From: Microlunatus antarcticus
GTDB lineage: Bacteria > Actinomycetota > Actinomycetes > Propionibacteriales > Propionibacteriaceae
Reading direction: 5' to 3'
NCBI RefSeq assembly: GCF_014193425.1
Contig: NZ_JACHZG010000001.1
Span: 2,914,001-2,978,000, forward strand
Length of the DNA: 64,000 nucleotides
The notes beneath the pieces were generated by a model, which saw nothing but the letters and a program-made list of their open reading frames with translations, was not told the DNA's origin and did not search any database. Both the position numbers and the translations under genes were made by a program. Below are positions 1 through 8,654 of the stretch, piece after piece; position 1 is the first letter of the stretch; each line of letters starts with the position of its first letter.

Positions 1-23
1 GCGTAGGCGTGCACGGTCAGCAT
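1..23 (-). CDS. 5' end of a gene cut by the window edge, possibly an AdhC-type alcohol dehydrogenase
   Basis: Only the first seven codons are visible, reading MLTVHAY. An AGAGGAG ribosome binding site lies six bases upstream of the ATG, so a real start is likely. The N-terminus resembles the start of actinobacterial zinc-dependent NAD(P) alcohol dehydrogenases of the AdhC type, which commonly begin with a similar xxTVxAYAA string. Seven residues are far too few to prove this, so the product name is a weak inference. Confidence 0.35.
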
Positions 24-321
24 GGGGACTCCTCTGGTCAGGGACTCGCCGGCCCGGTGCGGCACCCGGAAAGACCGGGCCGCAGCACGCGGGCTCGTGA
101 CGGCGGCGTCGAGGTCGGCGAAGGCCGGCACTGACTGCACACCGCGGCGAACACGGGATCCCCACCCTACGCGCGCAGCCGGAACGCCCCGGAGACCCCG
201 AACGCCGGGGCAGAACCCCCTTCCCCGGCGGTCCTGCCCCGGCGAGTCGCACCGGGGGGTGTTCTGGGCCGGGGCTCTCCCCCGGCTGGTCGTGCGGCCC
301 GCCGTCAGGCGGTCGGCTCGG
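24..321. other. intergenic region with no visible gene
   Basis: This 298-base stretch lies between the start of the edge gene and the stop codon of the M23 peptidase gene. I see no convincing coding frame on either strand. It holds the GC-rich inverted repeat at 203-244, listed separately, and must contain the promoter of the leftward edge gene. In many actinobacteria smpB follows the ftsEX-peptidase genes, but no smpB is visible here. Confidence 0.5.
203..244 (-). terminator. possible hairpin terminator after the M23 peptidase gene
   Basis: CGCCGGGGCAG at 203-213 is repeated as a perfect reverse complement at 234-244, leaving a 20-base loop. It lies about 80 bases past the stop of the leftward M23 gene. 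No T-run follows, so its role as a terminator is inferred from position and stem strength only. Confidence 0.35.
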
Positions 322-1803
322 TCAGTACCAGCTCATCGGGTTCACCATGCCGCCGTTCAGCCACACCATGAGGTGGAGGTGGCAGCCGGTGGAGTAGCCG
401 GTCGTCCCGACGTACCCGATGACCTGGCCCTGCTTGACGTGGTCCCCGACGCCAACCACGTAGCGGATCGCGTGGTTGTAGCCGGTGGTCACGTACTTCC
501 CGTCGACCTTGCCGTGGTCGATCATCAGCCGGTTGCCGTAACCCGCGTTGTAGTACTTCTCGGCCACGACGCCGTCGGCGGCCGCGTGGATGGCCGCGCC
601 GCAGCCGGCGCCGAAGTCGGTGCCGTCGTGCAGCTTCCAGACGTGCAGCACGGGGTGCAGGCGCATCCCGTACGGCGACGTGATCGGCGCGCTCACCGGG
701 TAGATGAAGCCGTGGTGCGAGCCGGAGGACGAGGTGCTGGCGCTGCTCGCGGCCCGGGGGGCGGCGACGCGGGCGCTGCTGGTCGAGCGGGAGGCCCGCT
801 TCGGGGACGACGCCTTCGAGCGGGCGGCCGCGCGGGCCTCGGCCTTGGCCGCCGCCACCTGACGTGCCGCCTCCTTCGCCGCCGCGGCCTTGGCCGCTGC
901 CTTCTGCTTGGCCACCCGGACGGCGATGCGGTTCTCCACCGTCGCGCGCTCGGCGGTGAGCTTGGCGTAGTGCGACCGGTCCTGCGCGACGTCCTGGGCG
1001 GCGGCCTTCTCGATGGCCTGCTGCTGCACGAGGTGCCCGGCGACGGCGGCGGCGGCGGAGCTCGCCTGCGCCTCGAGCCGGCGGGTCTGCGCCAGCGAGT
1101 CGGCGGCCTCGGCGCGGTCGTCCGCCACCTTCTTCTCGGCCTTGGCCAGCGACGCGCGCTTGGCCTTGAGCTGGGTCTCGAGCGCGAGCAGCGCGTCGAT
1201 CTTGGACTGCGTCGTGTCGAGCATGGTGGTCGCCCACTGCATGCGGGTCGCCAGGTCCGTCGTGCTGTGGGAGGTCAGCACGGCGATCGGCATGAGGTTG
1301 GTCTGCTGCTGGTACTGGTTCCGCACGATGACGCCGACCATCTGCTTCTTGGCGTCGAGCCGCTCCTGGCAGTCCAGCACCGCCGCGCGCGCCTTGGCCA
1401 GGTCGGCCTGGGCCCGCTTGAGCTTGCCGGCGAGCCGGACGTCGTCGGCCTTGGCCGTCGCGAGCGCCGACCGGGCCTGGGCCAGCTCGGCCTGGGCGGA
1501 GGCCAGCTGGCTCGCCACCCGGTCGACCTGGACGCCCGCGTTGCTGAGCGCCGCGCTCGACTCGCTGAGGTCGGCCTTGGTCCGGCTGATCTGCGACTTG
1601 AGCTCCGAGCGCTGGTCGGTGAGGTCGTCGGCCTGCGCCGTCGAGATCACGAGCCCGCCGGAGAGGGCGACCACGAGGGCACCCGTCAGCACGAGGGCGT
1701 TCAGGCGGCCGCCGAGGCGGGTCGGTCGATGACCAGTGAGCGTGCCCGAGGGCAGGTCGTCGGCGACCGGAGCGTCGGTGAGGACGCGGGGAAGGTCCGG
1801 CAC
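322..1803 (-). CDS. secreted M23 peptidoglycan endopeptidase with coiled coil, FtsEX-linked
   Basis: Probable cell-wall hydrolase of about 493 residues. A cytoplasmic N-terminal stretch is followed by one hydrophobic segment (NALVLTGALVVALSGGLVIS) acting as signal or anchor, ending near AQA-DD. A long Ala/Lys/Glu-rich coiled coil fills the middle. The last 130 residues form an M23 LytM domain with the zinc ligands visible in HDGTDF and in HLHLMVW. It lies downstream of ftsE-ftsX, the usual place for the EnvC/RipC-type hydrolase that FtsX activates, so septal wall cleavage is the likely role. The start is uncertain: the frame stays open to a TTG at 1965, but GTG at 1803 leaves a sensible signal region. 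Neither has a strong ribosome binding site. Confidence 0.8.
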   Translation of the reverse strand: MPDLPRVLTDAPVADDLPSGTLTGHRPTRLGGRLNALVLTGALVVALSGGLVISTAQADDLTDQRSELKSQISRTKADLSESSAALSNAGVQVDRVASQLASAQAELAQARSALATAKADDVRLAGKLKRAQADLAKARAAVLDCQERLDAKKQMVGVIVRNQYQQQTNLMPIAVLTSHSTTDLATRMQWATTMLDTTQSKIDALLALETQLKAKRASLAKAEKKVADDRAEAADSLAQTRRLEAQASSAAAAVAGHLVQQQAIEKAAAQDVAQDRSHYAKLTAERATVENRIAVRVAKQKAAAKAAAAKEAARQVAAAKAEARAAARSKASSPKRASRSTSSARVAAPRAASSASTSSSGSHHGFIYPVSAPITSPYGMRLHPVLHVWKLHDGTDFGAGCGAAIHAAADGVVAEKYYNAGYGNRLMIDHGKVDGKYVTTGYNHAIRYVVGVGDHVKQGQVIGYVGTTGYSTGCHLHLMVWLNGGMVNPMSWY

Positions 1804-1965
1804 AGCGTTCGTCCAATCGAGGTCCGTCGGAGTCCCGATGCGGCCGTTCGCGGCGGCCGAAGGGTGACTCTCAACTACAGATCGAGATTCTGGGGAGAAT
1901 CCCGGTGTGTCGGTCAGGGTGACCAACGGGCCGGATGGTAGGCAGAACGCCCGTACGGGCGGCAA

Positions 1966-2317
1966 CCCCTTGCACTCGAGTCACAAGAGGCTCAGGCGTA
2001 ACTCAGGGTGAAGGCTTCATCGAGAGTTCAGCAGAGCGGGTTCAGCAGCACAGGAACCGCGGAAACGTCAAGGGTCGATGTTCTCGAGGGTGCTCGAACG
2101 GGTCAGACCACGGTCTTCGATGTGGCGACGCCAGTTCCACCGGTAACGGGCGTAACGACGCCCTCTGAGCCTGTTCGGAGGGTGAGAGCCAGTCGGCTGG
2201 CCGAACGACGACGGAGAAGCCCACCTCTTCGAGGCCCTTCGACAAGCTCAGGGAGCGTTCTCGCGCGAAGCCAGCTCGGGGCGCGCGAGCCGCGCAAGGC
2301 GTAGCCGCGGAGGGACG
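1966..2317. other. gene-free stretch upstream of the M23 peptidase gene
   Basis: No convincing coding frame is present on either strand. On the minus strand TTGACG at 2071-2066 could be a -35 box for the peptidase gene, although no good -10 box follows at the right distance. The right half carries an inverted pair of the dispersed repeat (2159-2182 and 2223-2261). I looked for the conserved core of a c-di-AMP (ydaO) riboswitch, often found upstream of actinobacterial wall hydrolases, and did not recognise it. Confidence 0.4.
2159..2261. repeat. dispersed REP-like repeat, locus 1 (inverted pair)
   Basis: The right-hand copy (2223-2261) contains the motif CCTTCGACAAGCTCAGGGAG preceded by CCTCTTCGAGG. 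A diverged inverted copy lies at 2159-2182 (CCCTCTGAGCCTGTTCGGAG). The same motif recurs at 6361-6470, 34639-34728 and 36940-36996, always between genes. Confidence 0.7.
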
Positions 2318-2369
2318 ACACAGCCGCGCAACCTGCAGCCTGAGCGGCTGTGTGCAGGGTGCGCGGCTG
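2318..2369 (-). terminator. hairpin terminator after ftsX, with an alternative fold
   Basis: CAGCCGCGCAACCTGCA (2321-2337) pairs with TGCAGGGTGCGCGGCTG (2353-2369) with one mismatch in 17, starting 43 bases past the ftsX stop. A second, mutually exclusive stem of 10 perfect pairs can form between ACACAGCCGC (2318-2327) and GCGGCTGTGT (2344-2353). It most likely ends the ftsE-ftsX transcript, or separates it from the peptidase gene downstream. Confidence 0.55.
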
Positions 2370-2411
2370 AGTTCGCGGGCGGGCAGTGACCCCGGTTCAC
2401 GGGGCCGTGGG

Positions 2412-3326
2412 TCAGACGCGCAGGTACTTGCGGGTCGTGACGATGGTCGGGACGACCGAGAGGACGACGCCGACGATGATGACGCCGAGCATGGCGAGGC
2501 CGGTCTGGTTCCAGCCGATCCAGGGGATCGACCGGATGGCGGGCTCAGCCTTCTGCATGACGATGAAGTAGACGCCGGCCGCGAGCGTGCCGCAGGCCAG
2601 CGCGGCGCCGACGAGCGCGGAGAACACGGCCTCGAAGAGGAACGGCAGCGTGATGTAGAGGTTGCTGGCCCCCACGAGCCGCATGATGCCGATCTCGCGC
2701 CGTCGGGCGAAGGCCGCCAGCCGGATCGTGTTGCCGATCTGGAGGGCCGCGGCGAGCAGCAGCAGCGCCGACGTGGCGATGGTCCCCCACTGGACGAGGT
2801 TGAGGGCGTTGAAGAAGGGGTCGAGGTACTGGCGGAGGTCTTGGACCTTCTGCACCCCGCGCAGCCCCTGGACGGAGCTGACGACGCCCTCGTACTCCTC
2901 CGGGTTCTTGAGCTTGACCCGGAACGACTCCTGCATCTGGTCGACGGTGAGGGAGTCGCGGATGGGGCTGCCCGCGTACGCCTTCTGGAACTCGTCGTAC
3001 GCGGCCTGCTTGTCCTCGAAGTAGACGCCGTTGCCGGCGACCTCGGGGTTGCTCAGCAGCGTCTGCTGGATGACCTGCTTCTGCGCGTCGGTCGCGTCCT
3101 GACCCGGGTCGCAGTTGTCGCCCTGGACGTCGCTGGTGCACAGGAAGATCGAGATCTCGATCTTGTCGTACCAGCGGCCCTTCATGAGGTCGACCTGCTG
3201 GCTGGCCAGCAGGCCCGCCCCGAACAGGGACAGGGAGACCCACATGGTCATGATGACCGCGAGGGTCATCGTCAGGTTCTGCCGGAGACCGGCTCGGGTC
3301 TCGGAGAAGATGTGGCGGAAACGCAT
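2412..3326 (-). CDS. ftsX: cell division ABC-type protein FtsX
   Basis: Membrane partner of FtsE in the divisome-associated complex that controls septal wall hydrolases from the cytoplasmic membrane. The 304-residue protein has the family layout: a short cytoplasmic N-terminus (MRFRHIFSETRAGLRQN), a first membrane segment (TMTLAVIMTMWVSLSLFGAG), a large extracellular loop to about residue 195, then three more membrane segments. The loop contains LCTSDVQGDNC with two cysteines. The ATG at 3326-3324 is chosen because AAGGACC precedes it. A TTG one codon upstream is also in frame. ftsE ends 19 bases upstream, so the two genes form one transcript. Confidence 0.95.
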   Translation of the reverse strand: MRFRHIFSETRAGLRQNLTMTLAVIMTMWVSLSLFGAGLLASQQVDLMKGRWYDKIEISIFLCTSDVQGDNCDPGQDATDAQKQVIQQTLLSNPEVAGNGVYFEDKQAAYDEFQKAYAGSPIRDSLTVDQMQESFRVKLKNPEEYEGVVSSVQGLRGVQKVQDLRQYLDPFFNALNLVQWGTIATSALLLLAAALQIGNTIRLAAFARRREIGIMRLVGASNLYITLPFLFEAVFSALVGAALACGTLAAGVYFIVMQKAEPAIRSIPWIGWNQTGLAMLGVIIVGVVLSVVPTIVTTRKYLRV

Positions 3327-3345
3327 CAACGGTCCTTACTCGGGC

Positions 3346-4032
3346 TCACTGGTAGCCGTAGACGCCGCGGCTCTGGTCGCGGACGACCTCGCCGTCGTCG
3401 AGCTCGATCACGCGCTTGCGCATCTGGTCCACGATCGTCGAGTCGTGGGTCGCCATGAGGACGGTGGTGTCCGCCCGGTTGATCCGGTCGAGCAGCTTCA
3501 TGATGCCGATGCTGGTCGCCGGGTCGAGGTTCCCGGTCGGCTCGTCGGCGATGAGGATCATCGGCCGGTTGACGAAGGCCCGCGCGATCGCCACGCGCTG
3601 CTGCTCCCCGCCGGACAGCTCCTCGGGCAGCCGACCGCCCTTGCCGTCGAGACCCACGAGCTCGAGCACCTCCGGCACCACCCGCTTGATGGTCGACGGC
3701 GGCTTGCCGATGACCTGCAGGGCGAAGGCGACGTTCTCGGTGACGGTCTTGTTCGGCAGCAGGCGGAAGTCCTGGAACACGGTCCCGATCTGGCGCCGCA
3801 TCGCGGGGATCTTCCAGCTGTGCAGGCGACCGAGGTCGCGGCCGGCCACGAAGACCTTGCCGCGGGTCGCGCGCTGCTCGCGCAGGATCAGCCGCAGGAA
3901 CGTCGACTTGCCCGACCCGGACGCGCCGACGAGGAAGACGAACTCACCCTTGTCGATGTCGACGTTGACGCGGTCGAGCGCCGCGCGGCGCTGCCCGTCG
4001 TAGGTCTTGGAGACGCTCTCGAATCGAATCAC
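3346..4032 (-). CDS. ftsE: cell division ATP-binding protein FtsE
   Basis: ATPase subunit of the FtsEX complex, 228 residues, the normal length. It shows Walker A (GASGSGKST near residue 36), a Q-loop region at TVFQDFRLL, the ABC signature LSGGEQQR, Walker B with [12 protein letters not shown], and the switch histidine in MATHD. The GTG start gives the typical N-terminus [13 protein letters not shown]. Only a weak GGGACC ribosome binding site precedes it. ftsX follows directly and a peptidase gene lies further downstream, which supports a role in division rather than transport. Confidence 0.96.
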   Translation of the reverse strand: MIRFESVSKTYDGQRRAALDRVNVDIDKGEFVFLVGASGSGKSTFLRLILREQRATRGKVFVAGRDLGRLHSWKIPAMRRQIGTVFQDFRLLPNKTVTENVAFALQVIGKPPSTIKRVVPEVLELVGLDGKGGRLPEELSGGEQQRVAIARAFVNRPMILIADEPTGNLDPATSIGIMKLLDRINRADTTVLMATHDSTIVDQMRKRVIELDDGEVVRDQSRGVYGYQ

Positions 4033-4161
4033 AGCTGGGTCCCGGCCGGGTAGGAGGATCCGCGCCCAGCGCAGGGCTGGGCCGGACGGCCGCGTCCACT
4101 GTAGGTGAGCGCGGCGCTCACCCGCCTGACCTCGGGGCCGGGCGTGCCGCGCGTCATCGGC

Positions 4162-5271
4162 TCAGCCGACGTGGTCACGCATCCGCCAGCGGATGCCCGA
4201 GTCGATGAACCCGTCGATGTCGCCGTCGAAGACCGCGTCGGGCGAGGAGACCTCGAAGTCGGTCCGCAGGTCCTTGACCATCTGGTACGGGTGCAGCACG
4301 TACGAGCGCATCTGCGAGCCCCAGCTGTTGCCGCCGTCGCCCTTGAGCGCGTTCATCTCGGCCTCGCGGTCGTGCCGCGCCTTCTCCAGCAGCCGCGACT
4401 GCAGCACGCGGAGCGCGGCGGCCTTGTTCTGCAGCTGGGACTTCTCGTTCTGGCAGGAGACGACGATGCCGGTCGGCAGGTGGGTGAGGCGCACGGCCGA
4501 GTCGGTCGTGTTGACGCTCTGCCCGCCCGGCCCGGAGGACCGGAACACGTCGACGCGGATGTCGGCCTCGGGGATCTCGATGTGGTCGGTCGACTCCGTG
4601 ACCGGCAGCACCTCGACGCCCGCGAACGACGTCTGGCGGCGGCCCTGGTTGTCGAACGGGGAGATCCGGACGAGGCGGTGGGTGCCCTGCTCGACCGACA
4701 GGGTCCCGTACGCGTACGGCGCCCGCACCTGGAACGTCGTCGACTTGATCCCCGCCTCCTCGGCGTAGGAGGTGTCGAAGACCTCGGTCGGGTACTTGTG
4801 GCGCTCCGCCCAGCGCAGGTACATCCGCTGCAGCATCTCGGCGAAGTCGGCCGCGTCGATCCCGCCCGCCTCGGAGCGGATCGTCACGAGGGCCTCGCGC
4901 TGGTCGTACTCCCCGGCCATCAGCGTCCGCACCTCGAGGGCGTCGATCGTCTTGCGCAGCGCGCTCAGCTCGTGCTCCGCCTCGACCATGCTGGCGTCGT
5001 CGCTCTCCTCCTGGCCGAGCTCGACGAGGACCGCGAGGTCGTCGAGGCGGGAGTGCAGCGCGGTCAGCCGGTCGACGTCGGACTGGAGCAGGGAAAGCCG
5101 CGAGGTGACCTGCTGGGCGTGGTCCACGTCGTCCCAGAGGTCGGGTGCGGACACCTGCTGCTCGAGGTCGGCGATCTCCAGGCGCTTGCCGGCAGGGTCG
5201 AGCACCGCCTCGATCGAGGCCAGCGCCCGCTCGAGGTCGGGGATCTCCACGGAGAAGTCGGTACCAGCCAC
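4162..5271 (-). CDS. prfB: peptide chain release factor 2
   Basis: Class I release factor that reads UGA and UAA stop codons and triggers peptide release on the ribosome. The 369-residue frame has the anticodon-like SPF tripeptide in [12 protein letters not shown] and the catalytic GGQ loop in [18 protein letters not shown] at 5271-5269 gives the expected N-terminus [14 protein letters not shown], with no clear ribosome binding site. The frame is continuous through residues 20-40, so the programmed +1 frameshift that controls prfB in many bacteria is absent. The long opposite-strand frames here are shadows. The ROK kinase gene is divergent, 75 bases away, and ftsE lies downstream. Confidence 0.95.
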   Translation of the reverse strand: MAGTDFSVEIPDLERALASIEAVLDPAGKRLEIADLEQQVSAPDLWDDVDHAQQVTSRLSLLQSDVDRLTALHSRLDDLAVLVELGQEESDDASMVEAEHELSALRKTIDALEVRTLMAGEYDQREALVTIRSEAGGIDAADFAEMLQRMYLRWAERHKYPTEVFDTSYAEEAGIKSTTFQVRAPYAYGTLSVEQGTHRLVRISPFDNQGRRQTSFAGVEVLPVTESTDHIEIPEADIRVDVFRSSGPGGQSVNTTDSAVRLTHLPTGIVVSCQNEKSQLQNKAAALRVLQSRLLEKARHDREAEMNALKGDGGNSWGSQMRSYVLHPYQMVKDLRTDFEVSSPDAVFDGDIDGFIDSGIRWRMRDHVG

Positions 5272-5346
5272 GACATGCGAGTCTAGGGCGCTCGCGGAGG
5301 CGGAGCTCCTGGATGGACCCGCGGCGCCCGGACGAGAGGACCCCAG

Positions 5347-6279
5347 ATGCCCGAGGTCGTCCTGGCCGTCGACGTCGGCGGCACGAAGATCGCGCTGGCC
5401 CTGGTCGACGACGAGGGCACGGTCCTGGCCGAGGACGTGCGCCCGACCCGTCCCGAGCCCGACCCGCTCCGGGTGGTCGAGCCGCTGCTCGAGGGCATCG
5501 CCGCGATCGCCGCGCGGCTGCCTGCCACCTCCGACCCGCTGCGGGTGGGCGTCTCGTCGGCCGGACCGCTCGACGGTCCCGCGGGCACGGTCTCGCCGGT
5601 GAACATCCCCGCCTGGCGCGACTTCCCGCTGGTCGACCACGTACGCCGCGCCGCCGCCGAGGCGTCGGGTCGACGGGCGGTGGTCGGGCTGGCCAACGAC
5701 GGGCACTGCTTCGCCCTCGGCGAGCACTGGCTCGGGGCGGCCCGCGACGTGGCGTCGATGGTCGGGATGGTCCTGTCCACCGGCGTCGGCGCGGGCGCCG
5801 TGCTCGAGGACCGGCTGTTCGGCGGCACGACCGGGAACGCGGTCCACCTCGGCCACATCAGCGTGAACGCGTGGGGCGCCCGCTGCGTCTGCGGCGGGCA
5901 CGGCTGCGTCGAGATGTACGCCCGGGGCCCCGCCCTGGTCGCCGCGGCACGGGCGCGCGGCTGGGCCGGCGGCGACGACGCCCGCGCGCTGACCGCTGAC
6001 GCACGTTTCGGGGACGCGGTCGCGCTCGCGGTCATCGACGAGGGCATGCGCGCCCTCGCCGCCGGGATCGCCACCACGGCGACCGAGCTGGACGTGACGA
6101 CGTTCGTCCTCGGCGGCGGCGTCTCGCGGGCGGGCGCCGTCATCTTCGACCCGCTGCGCCGGCACCTCGCCGACTTCGCCGCGCTCCCCTACGTCCGCGA
6201 CCTCGAGGTCCGCCCGGCCGTGCTCGAGAACGCCGGCCTCCTCGGCGCCGCCGCCCTGGCGCTGCGGCTGGAGGTCTGA
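5347..6279 (+). CDS. ROK-family sugar kinase (glucokinase-like)
   Basis: Cytoplasmic ATP-dependent hexose kinase of 310 residues, a typical ROK length. The N-terminal phosphate-binding motif [13 protein letters not shown] begins near residue 8. The ROK zinc-binding cluster is visible as [10 protein letters not shown] around residue 180, just after HLGHI, which supplies the conserved histidine. GAGAGGA lies about seven bases before the ATG. There is no helix-turn-helix extension, so it is a kinase and not a NagC-type regulator. Glucose is the likeliest substrate, but N-acetylsugar or fructose kinases of this family look alike. The gene is divergent from prfB and is followed by a dispersed repeat. 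Confidence 0.88.
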   Translation: MPEVVLAVDVGGTKIALALVDDEGTVLAEDVRPTRPEPDPLRVVEPLLEGIAAIAARLPATSDPLRVGVSSAGPLDGPAGTVSPVNIPAWRDFPLVDHVRRAAAEASGRRAVVGLANDGHCFALGEHWLGAARDVASMVGMVLSTGVGAGAVLEDRLFGGTTGNAVHLGHISVNAWGARCVCGGHGCVEMYARGPALVAAARARGWAGGDDARALTADARFGDAVALAVIDEGMRALAAGIATTATELDVTTFVLGGGVSRAGAVIFDPLRRHLADFAALPYVRDLEVRPAVLENAGLLGAAALALRLEV

Positions 6280-6360
6280 CCCCGAACGCCCCCTCACGAC
6301 CGTGCGCTACCGCACCTCCCATCGGGGTGCCCCGGTGCGGGAGCGCACGCTCGCGACGCC

Positions 6361-6470
6361 GCCCCCTGATCTGGTCCAAGGGCCCGGAACGGGTTGGTCT
6401 CCCCCTCGGCCACCAGCAAGAACACCGACCTCTTCGAGGCCCTTCGACCAGCTCAGGGGGCGCTTCCCTC
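6361..6470. repeat. dispersed REP-like repeat, locus 2 (inverted pair)
   Basis: A plus-oriented copy at 6428-6470 reads CCTCTTCGAGG then CCTTCGACCAGCTCAGGGGG. A diverged inverted copy at 6361-6397 reads CCCCCTGATCTGGTCCAAGG. Together they can form a long stem-loop in the 289-base space between the converging ROK kinase gene and the leftward membrane protein gene. No gene is visible in this space. Confidence 0.7.
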
Positions 6471-6568
6471 GCGACTGCGCAGTTCGGCACCCTCCAAGCG
6501 CGTGTCGGCGCGCGCAAGTGCGCATCGACGCCTGCTGGGCTCGTCGACGGCGCCGGGCCGTTCTCGTG

Positions 6569-7045
6569 CTAGTCGGAGGCGCTGCGCGGCGTGGTGCTGT
6601 CCTCGTCGCCCGGCTCCTCGCCGGAGCTCTCGTCCTCGAGCGGGTCGTCGGAGTCGTCGGGCTCCGGGGTGCGGAGCTCCTCCACGCGGACGAACCGCTC
6701 CGAGCGCGGGGTCGTACGCAGCGGCCGGTCGCCGATCCAGATGAGGACGAAGGCCGCGAACGACACGGCGAGGGCCAGCACCGGTCCGAAGACGAGGACC
6801 CAGACCAGGACGAGGCCGAGGACGTCGAGCCCGAGGACCAAAAGCGCCGTACGCGGGACGAGCCGGCTGCGTCGGGCCCGCCAGGTCACGTAGCCGACCC
6901 ACGGCACCATGGCCACGAGGGTCACGACGAGCGCGAAGCTCGACATCCCGCCCGTGAAGGCCCCTCCGACCAGGCGGAGCATCGCCGCGAGGGCGATGGC
7001 CCCCGTGAGCACGCCGAGCGCGGTGCGGGCCGCCAGGGTGGTCAT
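6569..7045 (-). CDS. hypothetical membrane protein with acidic C-terminal tail
   Basis: Unrecognised 158-residue protein. Four hydrophobic segments can be seen: near residues 8-28, 34-52, 66-82 and 85-105. After the last segment a conserved-looking basic stretch (DRPLRTTPRSERFVRVEE) leads into about 40 residues very rich in Asp, Glu, Ser and Pro, probably disordered and cytoplasmic. The ATG at 7045 has no strong ribosome binding site. The 99-residue gene 18 bases upstream on the same strand may be co-transcribed. No function can be assigned. Confidence 0.7.
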   Translation of the reverse strand: MTTLAARTALGVLTGAIALAAMLRLVGGAFTGGMSSFALVVTLVAMVPWVGYVTWRARRSRLVPRTALLVLGLDVLGLVLVWVLVFGPVLALAVSFAAFVLIWIGDRPLRTTPRSERFVRVEELRTPEPDDSDDPLEDESSGEEPGDEDSTTPRSASD

Positions 7046-7063
7046 GGCCGGTCAGCGTACGGG

Positions 7064-7363
7064 TCAGGCGTAGCCGAGGGCGGCCTGCAACGCGCGGACG
7101 CGGGCGAGGTCGTCGGCGAACCCGTCGGGCGAGGTGAGGTCGGGCTGCTCGTCGTCGCCGTTCACGACGTACTCCACCGTCTCCATCACGGCGCGCTGCT
7201 GGTGCGCGGTGAGGTCGTCCCAGTGGGTGAGCACGCGGGCCAGGCCCGCGTGGGCGGCGAAGGCGCGGTCGATGTCGAGGTGCTCGTTGCTGTTCAGCGC
7301 GCCCATGAGCATCGAGCGATGAGCCGCCAGGGTGTCCCGGAGCACCACCACCTCGTTCGTCAC
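7064..7363 (-). CDS. small hypothetical soluble protein
   Basis: Unrecognised acidic protein of up to 99 residues with no signal peptide or membrane segment; it looks mostly helical (LRDTLAAHRSMLMGAL, TAHQQRAVMETVEYVV). The start is unclear. The GTG at 7363 directly abuts a strong GGAGGG, which is too close. A run of three in-frame GTG codons beginning at 7351 lies about 12 bases from that ribosome binding site and may hold the true start. It is probably co-transcribed with the downstream membrane protein gene. Confidence 0.65.
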   Translation of the reverse strand: MTNEVVVLRDTLAAHRSMLMGALNSNEHLDIDRAFAAHAGLARVLTHWDDLTAHQQRAVMETVEYVVNGDDEQPDLTSPDGFADDLARVRALQAALGYA

Positions 7364-7472
7364 CCCTCCAGGTTAGGGCGTCCTCACCTGCTGCCCTGCC
7401 TGTTCCACCGCCCGGTGCGAGAATGGTGCGGCTCGTCGTCCGGACCGGTAGCGTGGCCCGGCCGCGGCGCGC

Positions 7473-7546
7473 GGGAGCATAGCTCAGCTGGTCAGAGCAC
7501 CTGCCTTACAAGCAGGGGGTCGGGGGTTCGAGCCCCTCTGCTCCCA
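7473..7546 (+). tRNA. tRNA-Val (anticodon TAC)
   Basis: A full cloverleaf can be traced. The acceptor stem GGGAGCA (7473-7479) pairs with TGCTCCC (7539-7545), the D-arm contains AGCTCAGCTGGTCAGAGC, the anticodon stem CTGCC/GGCAG-type flanks a loop reading CTTACAA, and the T-arm contains GGTTCGAGCCCC. The anticodon TAC reads valine codons. The discriminator base is A, and the genomic bases that follow (CCCA) do not encode an exact CCA end. Confidence 0.95.
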
Positions 7547-7619
7547 CCCAGGCCGTCGGGGTTCCGTGGCACCAGGGTTTCTGTCATGGTTCGGGTGACC
7601 CCCGACCAAGGACGCCCCG

Positions 7620-8624
7620 ATGACGCAAGTCCACGCCACCCCGGTGCCGACGCACCCCTCGCTCGCGCTCCCCCGACGCCTCGCGGCGGTGATCCTCGCC
7701 CTGCTGCTCGCCCTGGTCCTGACCACGGCCGGTTCGTCGACGCCGGCCTCGGCCGACGACCCCGACCCGCCCGTCCTCAGCGTGCCGGACCGGCTCGGCG
7801 TCTCCGGCTACGACCTCGAGACGGACGCCGTCGCCGACGTGGTGGCCGGCAGCACCGGCAACAACCTGCTGCTCCGCTTCGACGCGGGCGGCCCTCTCAC
7901 CGACGGCACCGTCGTCCTCACGCTGCCGCGGCCGGCCTGGCGCTCGACCCTGCAGGTCGGCAACCGCCTCTTCCCCGACGACCCCTCCATCGCCGGGAGC
8001 GTCGTCGTCCGGCCGAGCGAGAAGCTAGGCGACCTCGGCCCCGACGACTGCCGCGGCACCTCGGGGCCGCCGACGGTCACGGTCCTCAACACGGCGAAGG
8101 CGCACATCGCCGTCGTCTCCCACCTGAGCTGCCTGCCCGGGCAGTCGGTGACGCTGAGGGTGTTCGACATTCGTGCGCCGAAGGCGACCGGACGCTACGC
8201 GCTCCCGGTGTCGGTCTCGGACGCGAGCGGTCAGCGCGAGCCGTCGCGGGTCACCGTGCGCGTGGTGCGCAAGCCCACCACGAGCCTCCGCGTCGACGTG
8301 CCGGCGAGCGTGCAGGTCGCCACCCCGACGCCGGTGCTGCTGCGGGCGCTCCGCCGCGACGGCCGCCTGGACACCGGCTACCGCGGCACGGTCCTCCTGC
8401 GCGCGGTCGACGCCCCGGACTGCACCTTCAGCCTGCGGACCACCCCAATCACGTTCACGGCCGAGGACGCCGGGGTGAAGGTGGTGAGCTTCTCCGTGAA
8501 GACGCCGCAGTCGCACCGGATCGACGTGGCCGACGTCGCCCACCGGGCGAACGCCGCGAGCAGCGGTCCCTACGAGGTCGTCGGCGAGTACGAGCCCACC
8601 ACCTGCTCCGTCTCGTACCACTGA
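7620..8624 (+). CDS. secreted hypothetical protein
   Basis: Exported 334-residue protein of unknown function. Residues 1-45 form a Sec signal peptide: a basic stretch (ALPRRLAAV), a hydrophobic core (ILALLLALVLTTAG), and a likely cleavage after STPASA. The mature part is rich in Val, Thr and Asp with alternating hydrophobic patterns, suggesting beta-sandwich domains, and has five cysteines, including DDCRGT, LSCLPG and DCTFS, which could form disulfides. AAGGA lies seven bases before the ATG. It follows tRNA-Val and converges with the cyclase gene, with a 30-base gap. No family is recognised. Confidence 0.75.
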   Translation: MTQVHATPVPTHPSLALPRRLAAVILALLLALVLTTAGSSTPASADDPDPPVLSVPDRLGVSGYDLETDAVADVVAGSTGNNLLLRFDAGGPLTDGTVVLTLPRPAWRSTLQVGNRLFPDDPSIAGSVVVRPSEKLGDLGPDDCRGTSGPPTVTVLNTAKAHIAVVSHLSCLPGQSVTLRVFDIRAPKATGRYALPVSVSDASGQREPSRVTVRVVRKPTTSLRVDVPASVQVATPTPVLLRALRRDGRLDTGYRGTVLLRAVDAPDCTFSLRTTPITFTAEDAGVKVVSFSVKTPQSHRIDVADVAHRANAASSGPYEVVGEYEPTTCSVSYH

Positions 8625-8654
8625 CGCAGGACCCGCCTGGCGCCTGAGCCGGAC

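Noticed and set aside
24-321. smpB or tmRNA expected after ftsEX and the peptidase gene
   Set aside because: No SmpB-like frame or tmRNA ends are visible before the window edge; only a hairpin is present.
22-1941. Long plus-strand frame opposite the M23 peptidase gene
   Set aside because: The minus strand encodes zinc-binding and signal motifs; the plus frame shows only shadow composition.
1966-2317. Possible c-di-AMP (ydaO) riboswitch upstream of the M23 peptidase gene
   Set aside because: Position fits, but the conserved core sequences expected of that riboswitch were not recognised on the minus strand.
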